A DNA stretch of 64,000 nucleotides from Magnetovibrio sp. (GTDB lineage Bacteria; Pseudomonadota; Alphaproteobacteria; Rhodospirillales; Magnetovibrionaceae). The notes below the pieces were generated by a model that did not search any database, was not told the origin of the DNA, and saw only the letters and a list, made by a program, of their open reading frames with translations. The position numbers and the translations under genes were made by a program. The stretch lies in assembly GCA_028281525.1 (NCBI GenBank), contig JANQJR010000066.1, positions 1-64,000 of the forward strand, in the 5' to 3' direction. Below are positions 17,232 through 26,253 of the stretch, one piece after another; the stretch's first letter is position 1, and each line of letters begins with the position of its first letter.

Positions 17232-19579
17232 GCAACATCACCATCGCTGTCATCGGCAATCCCAATAGCGGCAAGACCACTTTGTTCAATGCCTTGACGG
17301 GCGCGCGCCAGCGGGTCGGCAACTGGCCGGGCGTAACCGTGGATCGCAAAGTGGGTTCCTACGAGCACCAGGGCCAAACGGTCAAAGTCGTGGACCTGCC
17401 TGGCGTCTATACTCTGGGCGGCTTGCCTGGTGTGGAATCCATGGACGAGACGGTGGCGTTGGAATACGCCTTGTCCGAAGAAGCGGACGTGTTCGTCAAC
17501 GTGCTCGATGCCTCCAACCTGGAACGCAATCTCTATTTGACGGCGCAGATTTTGGAATTGCGGGTGCCGTTGGTGGTGGTCCTGAATATGGCCGACCTGA
17601 TGGAAAAGGGGGGCAAGCGCCTGGACGCCGTGGCGTTGTCGCAGCGCTTGGGCTGTCCGGTGGTCACCACCACAGCGCGGAAAAACGAAGGCATCACCAC
17701 GCTGAAAAGCGCCATTGCCCAGGCCGCAGCCGAAGCTTTACCGCCTAAGGCGAACGTCACCTATAAAGCGGTGGTGGAAGACACCGTTCGACATCTAGAA
17801 GCTGAACTGGCTGAAGTCGCCCAAAATAATAAAGTGCAGCCGCGTTGGTTGGCGGTAAAGGTGCTGGAGGAAGACGTCACCGCGCGCACTTTGATTGGAC
17901 CGGCTAAAGTGGCGCACATCGACGATCACTTGAGCGATATTGAAGCTCTGTCCGGCGATGACGCGGACACCATGATCGCCGATGGCCGCTACACCTTCTC
18001 TCACGAATTGGCGCATATGTGCACCGGTGGTGGTGCGCTGTCGGCCTCACGAAAGGCGTCCGATGCGATGGACCGCATCGTATTGAGCACCTGGTTGGGT
18101 GTACCAATTTTTCTCGCGCTCATGTACTTGATGTTCACGTTCACCATCAATGTCGGCGGTGTGTTTATAGACTTCTTCGACATGGCCGCGGGCGCGCTGT
18201 TCGTCGACGGCCTGGGCTGGGCGATGGAAGCCATTGGTGCGCCGGTGTGGATGAAAGTGCTGCTGGCCGATGGCTTGGGCGGCGGCATCCAAGTGGTGGC
18301 GACATTCATACCCATTATTGGGTTCCTGTATTTGTTCCTCTCGGTGCTGGAGGATTCCGGTTACATGGCCCGCGCTGCGTATTTAATGGATCGCTCCATG
18401 CGCGCCATCGGTTTGCCGGGCAAGGCTTTCGTGCCGCTGATCGTCGGTTTCGGTTGCAACGTGCCCTCCATCATGGCGGCGCGCACGTTGGAGCAGGAAC
18501 GCGACCGCATCATCACCGCGATGATGGCGCCGTTCATGTCGTGCGGCGCGCGCCTTGCAGTGTATGCCCTTTTCGCCGCTGCATTCTTTCCCGTCGGCGG
18601 GCAGAATGTGGTGTTTGCTCTCTATATCATCGGTATCCTGGTGGCGGTTGCCACCGGGTTCATCTTAAAGAAAACCGTTCTGATGGGGGCCTCGACACCG
18701 TTTATCATGGAGCTGCCGCCCTATCATGTGCCCCAGGTGACGGGAGTCCTGATCCACGCCTGGACGCGTTTGAAAAGCTTTCTGTTCGGTGCGGGCAAGA
18801 TCATTGTCATAGTGGTTATGGTGCTGAGCTTTCTAAATTCCGTCGGTACCGACGGGTCGTTCGGCAATGAAGACAGCGAGCAGTCTGTTCTCAGTGCGGT
18901 GGGGCGTACCATCGTGCCGCTCTTCAAGCCGATGGGCATTGAAGACGACAATTGGCCTGCCACGGTCGGTATCTTCACCGGTATCTTTGCCAAGGAGGCG
19001 GTGGTTGGGACCTTGGATGCGCTCTATTCGTCTCTCGACGTCGCATCCGATATGGACAGCGAGACCGGTGCCCAAACGGAAGAAGGTTTCGATCTTCTGG
19101 ACGGCTTGGGTGAAGCGTTCGCCACGATTCCGGAAAACCTTGTTTCACTAGGTTCACTGCTCACCGATCCATTGGACCTGGGTTCCGTCGAAGTGGATGA
19201 TCTGGGCAGCGCCGCAGAAGCGCAAGAGGTCTCGCTTGATACCTTCGGCGCGATGGTCAACCGGTTCGATGGTCAGATCGGAGCATTTGCCTATTTGCTT
19301 TTGATCTTACTCTATACCCCGTGCGTGGCGGTTATGGGGGCGATCAACCGTGAACTGGGGTCTCGTTGGTCGATGTTCGCCGCAGTATGGACATCGGCCA
19401 TGGCGTATATCGTGTCGGCGGGCTTTTATCAGGCCGCTACGTTCAGCCGCCATCCAGGCACATCGGCGGCATGGCTTGTGGGCTTTGCGGCGGCGTTGGC
19501 GCTGGCCATTTTCGTGATGCGCAGGAAAGGCCAACGCGATTTGATTACAACTGCCGAAACCGTGCACTCCGTGCCCTGA
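17228..19579 (+). CDS. feoB: Ferrous iron transporter FeoB
   Basis: Inner-membrane Fe(II) transporter with an N-terminal GTP-binding domain. The 783-residue product is full length. G1 is GNPNSGKTT (10-18), G3 is DLPGVYTL and G4 is NMAD. The membrane part starts near residue 285 with LSTWLGVPIFLALMYLMF and has the two conserved Cys-containing Gate motifs (FGCNVPSIMAARTLEQERDR and MSCGARLAVYALFA in family form). An insertion of about 60 acidic residues (near 610-665) lies between later helices. The ATG at 17228, overlapping the feoA stop, was chosen over a frame-open extension. feoC follows after 20 bases. Confidence 0.96.
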   Translation: MSNITIAVIGNPNSGKTTLFNALTGARQRVGNWPGVTVDRKVGSYEHQGQTVKVVDLPGVYTLGGLPGVESMDETVALEYALSEEADVFVNVLDASNLERNLYLTAQILELRVPLVVVLNMADLMEKGGKRLDAVALSQRLGCPVVTTTARKNEGITTLKSAIAQAAAEALPPKANVTYKAVVEDTVRHLEAELAEVAQNNKVQPRWLAVKVLEEDVTARTLIGPAKVAHIDDHLSDIEALSGDDADTMIADGRYTFSHELAHMCTGGGALSASRKASDAMDRIVLSTWLGVPIFLALMYLMFTFTINVGGVFIDFFDMAAGALFVDGLGWAMEAIGAPVWMKVLLADGLGGGIQVVATFIPIIGFLYLFLSVLEDSGYMARAAYLMDRSMRAIGLPGKAFVPLIVGFGCNVPSIMAARTLEQERDRIITAMMAPFMSCGARLAVYALFAAAFFPVGGQNVVFALYIIGILVAVATGFILKKTVLMGASTPFIMELPPYHVPQVTGVLIHAWTRLKSFLFGAGKIIVIVVMVLSFLNSVGTDGSFGNEDSEQSVLSAVGRTIVPLFKPMGIEDDNWPATVGIFTGIFAKEAVVGTLDALYSSLDVASDMDSETGAQTEEGFDLLDGLGEAFATIPENLVSLGSLLTDPLDLGSVEVDDLGSAAEAQEVSLDTFGAMVNRFDGQIGAFAYLLLILLYTPCVAVMGAINRELGSRWSMFAAVWTSAMAYIVSAGFYQAATFSRHPGTSAAWLVGFAAALALAIFVMRRKGQRDLITTAETVHSVP

Positions 19580-19599
19580 AGTATGGAGGATCGGTTGAA

Positions 19600-19824
19600 A
19601 TGTTGAGCGAAATCCGAAGCTATCTGCGTGAACGTGGCCGTGCGCCGTTGTCGGATATGGCCGCCCGTTTTGAATCCGATCCCGATGCGCTGCGCGGTAT
19701 GCTCGATCATTGGATCACCAAAGGCCGCGCACGTCGCTTGGAAGGACCGCAGGTTAGCTCGAACTGCGGTGGCTGCCGTAAGTGCGATCCCACCACCTTG
19801 GAGATCTATGAGTGGCTGGGATGA
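19600..19824 (+). CDS. feoC: FeoC-like winged-helix protein of the feo operon
   Basis: A 74-residue product. The first 50 residues form a winged-helix (SEIRSYLRERGRAPLSDMAARF) as in FeoC. The wing region has Cys56, Cys59 and Cys62 in CGGCRKCD, the cluster that in FeoC proteins can hold an iron-sulfur centre and sense oxygen or iron. FeoC binds FeoB and is reported to protect it from proteolysis. The ATG has GGAGGA ten bases upstream. Position, length and cysteines all fit the last gene of a feoABC operon. Confidence 0.85.
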   Translation: MLSEIRSYLRERGRAPLSDMAARFESDPDALRGMLDHWITKGRARRLEGPQVSSNCGGCRKCDPTTLEIYEWLG

Positions 19825-19928
19825 GGCCGTGCCAAGCCTGCGTTTTGGGGCTTTGCAGTTGAGCCGACGCAAAAGCACGCAATAAGAATATATTTTCATT
19901 ATATATCGTTCATAAATTGCATATGTAT

Positions 19929-19970
19929 GCGTGACGGCATATGATTTTTGCCTTCAACATGCCGTCACGC
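19929..19970. promoter_or_regulatory. Perfect 12-bp inverted repeat upstream of the 20008 gene
   Basis: GCGTGACGGCAT at 19929-19940 is exactly inverted at 19959-19970, with an 18-base spacer, in AT-rich DNA after feoC. It could be an operator or a 5' leader hairpin for the gene at 20008. There is no T run after it, so a terminator for feoABC is less likely. Confidence 0.45.
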
Positions 19971-20007
19971 GTCGCCGAAAGACGGCTTTTGCAGAGGGGA
20001 AGATATC

Positions 20008-21057
20008 ATGGCATTCCGGGTCCGATTCATGCGTGACGCCGCCACGCCGCTGAGCCGTGTGCGGGTGCGTTACCGCCGCACACCGACCAGCGCAGCGATG
20101 GTCAACGCCTATACCGATGAGGACGGTTTTATCACCATCAATCGGCGCAATCGGCGGCGACAAGGCGTACGGGCGGACGTATTCGCGCAAAATCCCGTGC
20201 TGACGATGGTGACGGGGCCGATGAACGAAGCGGCGTTCGTGCGCACCCGGGTTCGCGAAGACGATGTGTTCACCATTCCCGCCAACGCCACGCAGTTCTT
20301 CGATTTTGCCGAGACGGCGCGCAACGTTTACGATAAAACCTACCGCCCTTTCCGCCCGTTCGGCGACGAAGCGCCGCACGGCAACGACAAGCCCACGGCG
20401 CGGCGCAGAATCCGCGCGGTGTTTCCTGATCGCGTGCCCGGCAATGCGTCTTTTTGCGATCCCCATGCGCCCAGGTTTCAGTTCCCCTTGATCCACTGGG
20501 AAGCTGGCGTGATGACCGCGGCGGGCACACCGAATGTCACCACAGTGGCGGCCGAAATGGCTCACGCCGTTCACTTCGGCACGCTGCCCGCCTTGCGTCG
20601 GCGCGAATTGCGCGCGCGTTATACGGCCAGCCTGATCGGGGAAGGCATCCGCGATTTCGCCGACGGCACGGACATCGGCCGCTGGTCGCCAAACGATGAA
20701 GTCTCTCCTTTGATGGCGTTTGTCGAGGCGTTCGACATCTTTGGCACGACCTTCAATGCGGCTGCCGGTGCGACCCACGCAGCCCATCTGGCCGATTATT
20801 TCGCCAATCAGGCGCCTGCCGTGTTGGGCGGCTTGACGGCGTCGGGGCGTGACGTTCCGGGCGCGGTGTTCGGCACCATTTTCGTCGACTACGCGCAAAG
20901 CCCGGGGTTGAGCCTCGATGATGCGGTGGAGCAATATATCAATTCCCGGGCGTTGACCTTCGGTGCTTTCCGCAACCGGGTGCGGCGGCGGTTCGGTGCG
21001 ACTTCGAACGAGGCGGTGCAACTGGACGCGGCGGCGACGGGGCGGGGCTTGTTGTAA
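20008..21057 (+). CDS. Hypothetical protein with a zincin-like motif lacking the first histidine
   Basis: A 349-residue protein not recognised as a named family; the start has GAGGGGA upstream. The N-terminal 65 residues (PLSRVRVRYRRTPTS, then NAYTDEDGFITINR) look like a beta-sandwich of the transthyretin/carboxypeptidase-regulatory type. Residues 182-191 read AEMAHAVHFG, which resembles a HExxH zinc site with Ala in place of the first His; a later FVEAFDIF (Glu240) sits where a third ligand could be. No signal peptide or membrane segment is obvious. It may be an inactive or altered metallopeptidase-like protein; this is an inference from a short motif. It lies alone between feoABC and lepA. 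Confidence 0.6.
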   Translation: MAFRVRFMRDAATPLSRVRVRYRRTPTSAAMVNAYTDEDGFITINRRNRRRQGVRADVFAQNPVLTMVTGPMNEAAFVRTRVREDDVFTIPANATQFFDFAETARNVYDKTYRPFRPFGDEAPHGNDKPTARRRIRAVFPDRVPGNASFCDPHAPRFQFPLIHWEAGVMTAAGTPNVTTVAAEMAHAVHFGTLPALRRRELRARYTASLIGEGIRDFADGTDIGRWSPNDEVSPLMAFVEAFDIFGTTFNAAAGATHAAHLADYFANQAPAVLGGLTASGRDVPGAVFGTIFVDYAQSPGLSLDDAVEQYINSRALTFGAFRNRVRRRFGATSNEAVQLDAAATGRGLL

Positions 21058-21143
21058 CGTTCCATGTTTGAGATCGCGATGCATGCCGGCGGGTGTGCAA
21101 TCGCGGCTTCTCAAGCCCCTCAAGGGGTGCTAAAAGCCCCGCC

Positions 21144-22946
21144 ATGACCGATCTCAAGCACATCCGCAATTTTTCCATCATCGCGCACATCGACCACGGC
21201 AAGTCGACGCTGGCGGACCGCCTGATTCAGCACTGCGGCGGCCTGGAAGACCGCGAGATGCAGGAACAAGTGCTCGACAATATGGATATCGAGCGCGAAC
21301 GCGGCATCACCATCAAGGCCCAGACCGTGCGCCTGAATTACAAGGCCCAGGACGGGGAGATCTATCAGCTCAATCTGATGGACACGCCGGGGCATGTGGA
21401 CTTTGCCTACGAAGTCTCGCGATCGCTGGCGGCGTGCGAAGGCGCGTTGCTGGTGGTGGACGCAAGCCAGGGTGTGGAGGCGCAGACGCTCGCCAATGTC
21501 TATCTGGCGCTGGACAACGATCTGGAGATCGTGCCGGTGCTCAACAAGATCGACCTGCCGGCGGCCGAGCCGGAACGGGTGCGCGGTCAGATCGAGGACG
21601 TGATCGGGCTGGATGCGTCGGAGGCCATCGAGGCCTCCGCCAAATCCGGCATCGGCATCGAAGACACGCTGGAGGCCATCGTCACCCGCCTGCATCCACC
21701 CGAAGGCGATCGTAATGCGCCGCTGAAAGCGTTGTTGGTGGACTCCTGGTACGACCCGTACCTGGGCGTGATGATCCTGGTGCGGGTGGTCGACGGCACG
21801 CTGAAAAAAGGCCAGAAGATTCGCATGATGTCCAGTGGCGCGACCCATCAGATCGACCAAGTGGGCATCTTCACACCAAAGATCACCAAGCTGGACGAAC
21901 TTGGCCCCGGTGAGATGGGGTATTTGACGGCCAGCATCAAGACCGTTTCCGAGACCAACGTGGGCGACACCATCACCGACGACCGCGCGCCCGCCGAAGA
22001 GCCGCTGCCGGGGTTCCAGCCCAGTGTACCGGTGGTGTTCTGCTCCCTATTCCCGCTGGACGCGGCGGACTACAACGATCTGCGCGATTCCATGGGCAAA
22101 CTCCGTCTCAACGATGCGAGCTTCGAGTTCGAACCGGAAACCTCCATCGCCTTGGGTCAGGGCTTTCGCTGCGGGTTTTTAGGGCTCTTGCACCTGGAAA
22201 TCATTCAGGAGCGCCTGGAACGGGAATTCGATCTCGACCTGATCACCACGGCTCCCAGCGTGGCCTATAAAATCCATCAGACCGATGGTGCGGTGATGGA
22301 TCTGCACAATCCCGCCGACATGCCGGAGCCGACGCTGATCACCGCCATCGAAGAGCCGTGGATCAAGGCCACCATCATGGTCCCGGATGAATACCTTGGC
22401 TCCGTTCTTTCGCTGTGCACGGACCGGCGCGGCGAACAGGTGGAACTGACTTATGTGGGCAACCGCGCCATGGTGGTCTACCGCCTGCCCTTGAACGAAG
22501 TGGTCTTCGATTTTTACGACCGGTTGAAATCCATCACCCGGGGTTATGCGTCGTTCGATTACGAAATGGACGGCTACGCCGAAAACGACTTGGTGAAAAT
22601 TCAGATTTTGGTCAATGCCGAACCGGTGGACGCACTGGCCTTCATCGCACACAGGAGCCAAGCCGAAAGCCGAGGCCGCCAAGTGTGTGAACGCTTGAAA
22701 GAACTGATCCCGCGCCAGCTTTTCAAAATTCCCATCCAGGCCGCGATTGGTGGCAAAGTCATTGCTCGCGAAACCATTTCCGCCATGCGCAAGGACGTCA
22801 CCGCAAAGTGTTACGGCGGCGACATCTCGCGCAAACGCAAACTGCTGGAAAAGCAGAAGAAGGGCAAAAAGAAAATGCGCCAGTTCGGTCGTGTGGAAAT
22901 CCCCCAAAGCGCGTTTATCAACGCGCTCAAGATGGGTGACGATTAA
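21144..22946 (+). CDS. lepA: Elongation factor 4 (LepA)
   Basis: Ribosome-associated GTPase that acts on initiation and back-translocation states, particularly under ionic stress. The 600-residue product is full length. G1 is AHIDHGKST (14-22), the switch region [14 protein letters not shown] follows, then [12 protein letters not shown] and NKIDLPAA. Domains II and III come next, and the LepA-specific C-terminal domain ends [16 protein letters not shown] in family form. The ATG at 21144 gives the standard N-terminus [19 protein letters not shown]; an open extension upstream is not conserved. It is convergent with a small receiver-like gene. Confidence 0.97.
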   Translation: MTDLKHIRNFSIIAHIDHGKSTLADRLIQHCGGLEDREMQEQVLDNMDIERERGITIKAQTVRLNYKAQDGEIYQLNLMDTPGHVDFAYEVSRSLAACEGALLVVDASQGVEAQTLANVYLALDNDLEIVPVLNKIDLPAAEPERVRGQIEDVIGLDASEAIEASAKSGIGIEDTLEAIVTRLHPPEGDRNAPLKALLVDSWYDPYLGVMILVRVVDGTLKKGQKIRMMSSGATHQIDQVGIFTPKITKLDELGPGEMGYLTASIKTVSETNVGDTITDDRAPAEEPLPGFQPSVPVVFCSLFPLDAADYNDLRDSMGKLRLNDASFEFEPETSIALGQGFRCGFLGLLHLEIIQERLEREFDLDLITTAPSVAYKIHQTDGAVMDLHNPADMPEPTLITAIEEPWIKATIMVPDEYLGSVLSLCTDRRGEQVELTYVGNRAMVVYRLPLNEVVFDFYDRLKSITRGYASFDYEMDGYAENDLVKIQILVNAEPVDALAFIAHRSQAESRGRQVCERLKELIPRQLFKIPIQAAIGGKVIARETISAMRKDVTAKCYGGDISRKRKLLEKQKKGKKKMRQFGRVEIPQSAFINALKMGDD

Positions 22947-22969
22947 CGTCCTGACCTTAGGTCACCGAC

Positions 22970-23380
22970 CTAAACCATGCGGATGTGCGCCAGGGCTTCT
23001 TGAATGCGGGGTAAAACTTGCTCCACGTTCAGGGGGCGCAAGACCGTGCCGGTCTTGCCGGTGTGAGTCATCGCATGAGGTTCATCGTCCAGGCCGCTGA
23101 GACTCAAAATGCTCAACTCATCCGCATTGATGGGGTCAGCCAAGTGTTGGAGAATTTCCGTACGGTGCGCCAAGGTGGTTCGTGCGTCCAAGATCAATAA
23201 ATCGAACCGCCATTTATGAAACAACGCCGGAACTTGGCGGGGATCCGTGGTGGTGCGCACGTGGGCATACCCCGTCGCGCGCAACAAGGATTCCAGAGCT
23301 TGAGCGTCGAGGGGATTCCCGCTGGCGATCAGGATGCGGTATTTCGTCAAGGGTGCCGGGTCAAGTTGGGCAATGTTCAT
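22970..23380 (-). CDS. Degenerate response-regulator receiver protein
   Basis: A 136-residue single-domain protein with the receiver fold pattern. YRILIASGNPLDAQALESLL is beta1/alpha1, FDLLILDARTTL holds the would-be phosphoacceptor Asp65, and GTVLRPLNVEQVLPRI is beta5/alpha5. Two hallmark sites are altered: the acidic pair after beta1 is replaced by Ala-Ser-Gly, and the conserved Lys before Pro is Arg115. Mg2+ binding and normal phosphorylation are therefore doubtful, so it may work as a phosphorylation-independent adaptor. No kinase gene is adjacent. It is convergent with lepA. Confidence 0.7.
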   Translation of the reverse strand: MNIAQLDPAPLTKYRILIASGNPLDAQALESLLRATGYAHVRTTTDPRQVPALFHKWRFDLLILDARTTLAHRTEILQHLADPINADELSILSLSGLDDEPHAMTHTGKTGTVLRPLNVEQVLPRIQEALAHIRMV

Positions 23381-23533
23381 GGGAATATCTGATTAAATTG
23401 TCCTCGACACCAGAATGCAGAGTGCGTGCCAAGCGGGCAAGAATCTTAATGATATGAAAAAAAAGGATTTTTGTAACAAGGCGCGCCCGATATCATACAC
23501 AGGTATGCATTTCGGGAATGCATTTTGGGATTC

Positions 23534-24064
23534 TCAGTCTTTTTTCGCGGGTGTGCCCGGTTTTGTATCGCTTAACAGAAAGTCTCGATCAGAGATGGTT
23601 AGGCCGCGAATGGGATCGATGGCGTAATGCTCCTCGGCCGGCACCGTGTCGGTGGGGTCGCTGGGTGCGAGATCGTGGGGCAGGCCATCGAAACCTTCCT
23701 TTTGCGCCGCCGCCGCCAGTTCGTCGTAGAGGTACAGGCTTTCCTCGTGATCGCGGGCCTGTTGCGCGCTCGGCGAGTCGGCGCCGCGCTTGCGAAACAG
23801 GATCGCCAGCGCCATGCCCGGTGCACCGAACAACAGCCAACCCGGCAGGGTCAAAACTCGGGAGAGAATCGGCCAATTGTCGTCCGCTTGCAGGGCGGCG
23901 AAGCTGCCCGGCGCAACTTCGGCCCATACCTTGCCCAAAGGCATGAGGAGGGTGCTGGGGGCTTGTTCGCCCATTTGCAGCGCGCGTGCGGCCAGTTCCG
24001 CGCCGCTGCTCAAGAGCGCCAGCGTCAGCAATCCGATGCCAACCAAAAACGCGAATCGTTTCAT
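23534..24064 (-). CDS. Hypothetical membrane protein
   Basis: A 176-residue protein of no recognised family. Two hydrophobic segments are visible: residues about 2-22 (KRFAFLVGIGLLTLALLSSG, a signal anchor) and about 72-92 (LPGWLLFGAPGMALAILFRK). A roughly 50-residue outside loop would lie between them, and a hydrophilic cytoplasmic tail rich in Asp, Pro and Glu follows. The ATG at 24064 has GGAG five bases upstream and begins the first helix directly. The tail carries DELAAAAQKEGFDGLP, but no known motif. Single gene; role unknown. Confidence 0.6.
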   Translation of the reverse strand: MKRFAFLVGIGLLTLALLSSGAELAARALQMGEQAPSTLLMPLGKVWAEVAPGSFAALQADDNWPILSRVLTLPGWLLFGAPGMALAILFRKRGADSPSAQQARDHEESLYLYDELAAAAQKEGFDGLPHDLAPSDPTDTVPAEEHYAIDPIRGLTISDRDFLLSDTKPGTPAKKD

Positions 24065-24154
24065 AATCTCCATCTTAGGCGCGCACCAATGCGTGGTCAT
24101 TGACAAAGCGCACACCCCTGAGAAATTCGATCGCCACTTCCGCTTAAGAAAGGC

Positions 24155-24183
24155 TTGTCAATCGCCTTGCCCTTGGTTAGGTT
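24155..24183 (+). promoter_or_regulatory. Possible sigma-70-type promoter of tRNA-Ser
   Basis: TTGTCA at 24155-24160 and TAGGTT at 24178-24183 are spaced by 17 bases and end 14 bases before the mature tRNA. The -35 has five of six consensus bases; the -10 is weak. Confidence 0.35.
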
Positions 24184-24197
24184 GCGCCCGCACATAT

Positions 24198-24287
24198 GGT
24201 GAGGTGGCCGAGTGGCTGAAGGCGCACGCTTGGAAAGCGTGTATGCGGGAAACCGTATCGAGGGTTCGAATCCCTCTCTCACCGCCA
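24198..24287 (+). tRNA. tRNA-Ser(GGA)
   Basis: A 90-base class II tRNA with encoded CCA. Acceptor GGTGAGG pairs with TCTCACC (last pair G-U). The anticodon stem CACGC/GCGTG encloses TTGGAAA, giving anticodon GGA (serine, codons TCC/TCT). The long variable arm TATGCGGGAAACCGTA and T-arm GAGGG/CCCTC around TTCGAAT are as expected for serine. A strong terminator follows directly. Confidence 0.97.
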
Positions 24288-24328
24288 ATCAAAAAGCCCG
24301 GTCCCACTGAAGTGGGGCCGGGTTTTTT
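24286..24328 (+). terminator. Intrinsic terminator of tRNA-Ser, copy 1
   Basis: CCCGGTCCCACT/AGTGGGGCCGGG forms a GC-rich hairpin followed by six T residues immediately after the tRNA CCA. The hairpin recurs almost identically at 24518-24561. Confidence 0.9.
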
Positions 24329-24517
24329 GCTTCGGGGATGAGATCGGTGAACGAACCCTGGGTTCGGCGAAACGCCGCAGGAAAGGCGTTTCGCGACGCC
24401 GAGGATCGAGGCGGTCCGCAGGCGCAGCCAAGGATGAAAAGGCGCGTAAAGCGTCTTTTCACAATCCCGATGTGTCACTCTCTCTACCTTCTCCGATTGC
24501 CCGCCCGCTACCCGTGG
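24329..24517. other. Gene-free stretch between two copies of one terminator
   Basis: No gene is supported here. The one clear structure is a perfect 10-bp inverted repeat GCGAAACGCC (24367-24376) and GGCGTTTCGC (24385-24394). With copies of the same terminator on both sides, it may be the remains of a second, decayed transcription unit, but no tRNA cloverleaf could be folded from it. Confidence 0.4.
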
Positions 24518-24561
24518 CAATCAAAAGCCCGGTCCCACTGAAGTGGGGCCGGGTTTTTTTT
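24518..24561 (+). terminator. Intrinsic terminator, copy 2
   Basis: Same hairpin as at 24286-24328, including the preceding CAATCAAAA, and followed by eight T residues. The two copies differ by one A in the lead-in. No gene ends directly in front of this copy. Confidence 0.8.
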
Positions 24562-24691
24562 GATGAGTGAGATGATATCGGTGCGTGGAGACTTGCGTCA
24601 TGTATGGGCGCAGCTATATCCAGTGGCGCTGCATCTGGCGGCGCAGTAGACTCATTGTATAGGCCTTGACCGCATTCCAGGATTTCCACCC

Positions 24692-26104
24692 ATGCCCCAT
24701 TGCTTGATCGATCCGTCTGACGACGCCCTGCCTGTGACCGCGCTTCGCGAAGAGGAATATGAGGTTTGGTTTGATGCCCAGGACGAGAATGTTCGGGGGT
24801 GGCTGTCCGCGAACGGCTTCAAGGGTCAAGGCGGCCAAGGTATTTTGCTGCCGAGCCAGTCAGGCGCGCGCGGCGCGCTTTATATCGTCGGCGGCAGCGA
24901 TGGGCGCGGTAATTTGTGGGACTGGGCGGGTCTGTATGGCGCGTTGCCCGAGGGTAAATATGCGCTTGAAGGTGAACTGAACGGGGACGACGTTCATGAT
25001 GCGGCGCTGGGTTTCGCCTTGGCGTCGTACACATACAATCGCTACAAAAAAACTGCGGACGGTGAAGACGAGGATACGCCCCCCGACGGTCCCCTGTTGG
25101 TGTGGCCGGAAGGATGTGATCAGGGCGCGGTGCGTGGCGCGTACGGTGCAACCAAGCTGGTGCGGGATTTGATCAACACCCCGGCGTCCGATCTAGGGCC
25201 TGCCGAACTTGCCGCCGCCGCCAAGGATTTGGCAGAAGCGTCGGGGGCCAAATATTCGGATATCGTCGGCGTCGATTTGATCCGCGAGGATTTTCCCGCC
25301 GTCTACGCGGTGGGCCGGGGGGCGGAAGAGGCCCGCGCACCACGTCTGATCGAATTCACCTGGGGTGCGGAAGACGCGCCTAAGGTCACACTGGTCGGCA
25401 AAGGGGTGACGTTCGACACCGGCGGATTGGACATCAAACCGGCATCCGCCATGAAGCTTATGAAAAAAGACATGGGCGGTGCGGCGCACGCCCTGGGCCT
25501 TGCATCCATGGTGATGGCGGCAGGATTGAACGTGCGGTTGCGCGTGATCATCGCGGCGGTGGAAAATTCCGTCTCCGCCGCGGCTATGCGTCCCCAGGAC
25601 GTGATCGCCACGCGCAAGGGTTTGAGCGTCGAAATCGGCCATACCGACGCCGAGGGCCGGGTAATCCTGTGCGATGCGCTGACCTTGGCGTGCGAGGACC
25701 GGCCTGACGTGATTTTGGATTTCGCGACGCTCACGGGCGCTGCGCGGGTGGCGTTGGGCACCGAGGTTCCGGCGCTGTTTTGTAACGACAACGACTTGGC
25801 TCAGGACATATTGGAATGTGGAACGGCGGTGTCCGACCCGTTGTGGCCGTTGCCGCTGCATGGTCCCTATAAAAAACAGACCAAAAGCAAAGTTGCGGAC
25901 TTAAAAAACGATACCGACAGCCCCTACGGTGGTGCGATCATGGCGGCGTTGTTTCTGGAGGCTTTTGTGGACAAAGGCATCTCCTGGGCGCACGTGGATT
26001 TGATGGGATGGAACGCCGTTGCGCGTGCGGGCAAACCCGAAGGCGGTGAAGCCATGTCCATGCGCGCCATGTTCGCGGCGCTGAGCCGCCGGTTCGGCGG
26101 TTAG
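24692..26104 (+). CDS. M17 family leucyl aminopeptidase
   Basis: Cytoplasmic zinc/manganese aminopeptidase that removes N-terminal residues from peptides. The 470-residue product has the usual two parts: a variable N-terminal domain (1-170) and the catalytic domain. Metal-binding and catalytic blocks are VGKGVTFDTGGLDIKP, KKDMGGAA and HTDAEGRVILCDAL; the last is NTDAEGR in most members, here with His for Asn. VLDFATLTGA-like DFATLTGAARVALG follows and completes the site. Active form is normally a hexamer. It stands alone before a MarR gene with 149 bases between. Confidence 0.92.
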   Translation: MPHCLIDPSDDALPVTALREEEYEVWFDAQDENVRGWLSANGFKGQGGQGILLPSQSGARGALYIVGGSDGRGNLWDWAGLYGALPEGKYALEGELNGDDVHDAALGFALASYTYNRYKKTADGEDEDTPPDGPLLVWPEGCDQGAVRGAYGATKLVRDLINTPASDLGPAELAAAAKDLAEASGAKYSDIVGVDLIREDFPAVYAVGRGAEEARAPRLIEFTWGAEDAPKVTLVGKGVTFDTGGLDIKPASAMKLMKKDMGGAAHALGLASMVMAAGLNVRLRVIIAAVENSVSAAAMRPQDVIATRKGLSVEIGHTDAEGRVILCDALTLACEDRPDVILDFATLTGAARVALGTEVPALFCNDNDLAQDILECGTAVSDPLWPLPLHGPYKKQTKSKVADLKNDTDSPYGGAIMAALFLEAFVDKGISWAHVDLMGWNAVARAGKPEGGEAMSMRAMFAALSRRFGG

Positions 26105-26253
26105 GGTCAGAACCCATTAATCTATTGCGTTTGGTTTGCGAAAATCGTTCCGTGCGGTTTGGGGGGTTGCCCACATTGGCCCTGTCGGTTACAAATAAAA
26201 CGCTTTCGTAACGATTCGCCCAGCCATTTGCCATCAAAGGAACCGTCACCGCC

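Noticed and set aside
22957..22973. Bidirectional terminator between lepA and the receiver gene
   Set aside because: TTAGGTC/GACCTAA makes a 7-bp stem with a three-base loop, but there is no T run on either side, so it is too weak to call.
24329..24517. A decayed second tRNA-Ser before terminator copy 2
   Set aside because: Short stretches such as CACTCTCTCTACC resemble tRNA 3' sequence, but no acceptor, anticodon or T-arm pairing could be assembled.
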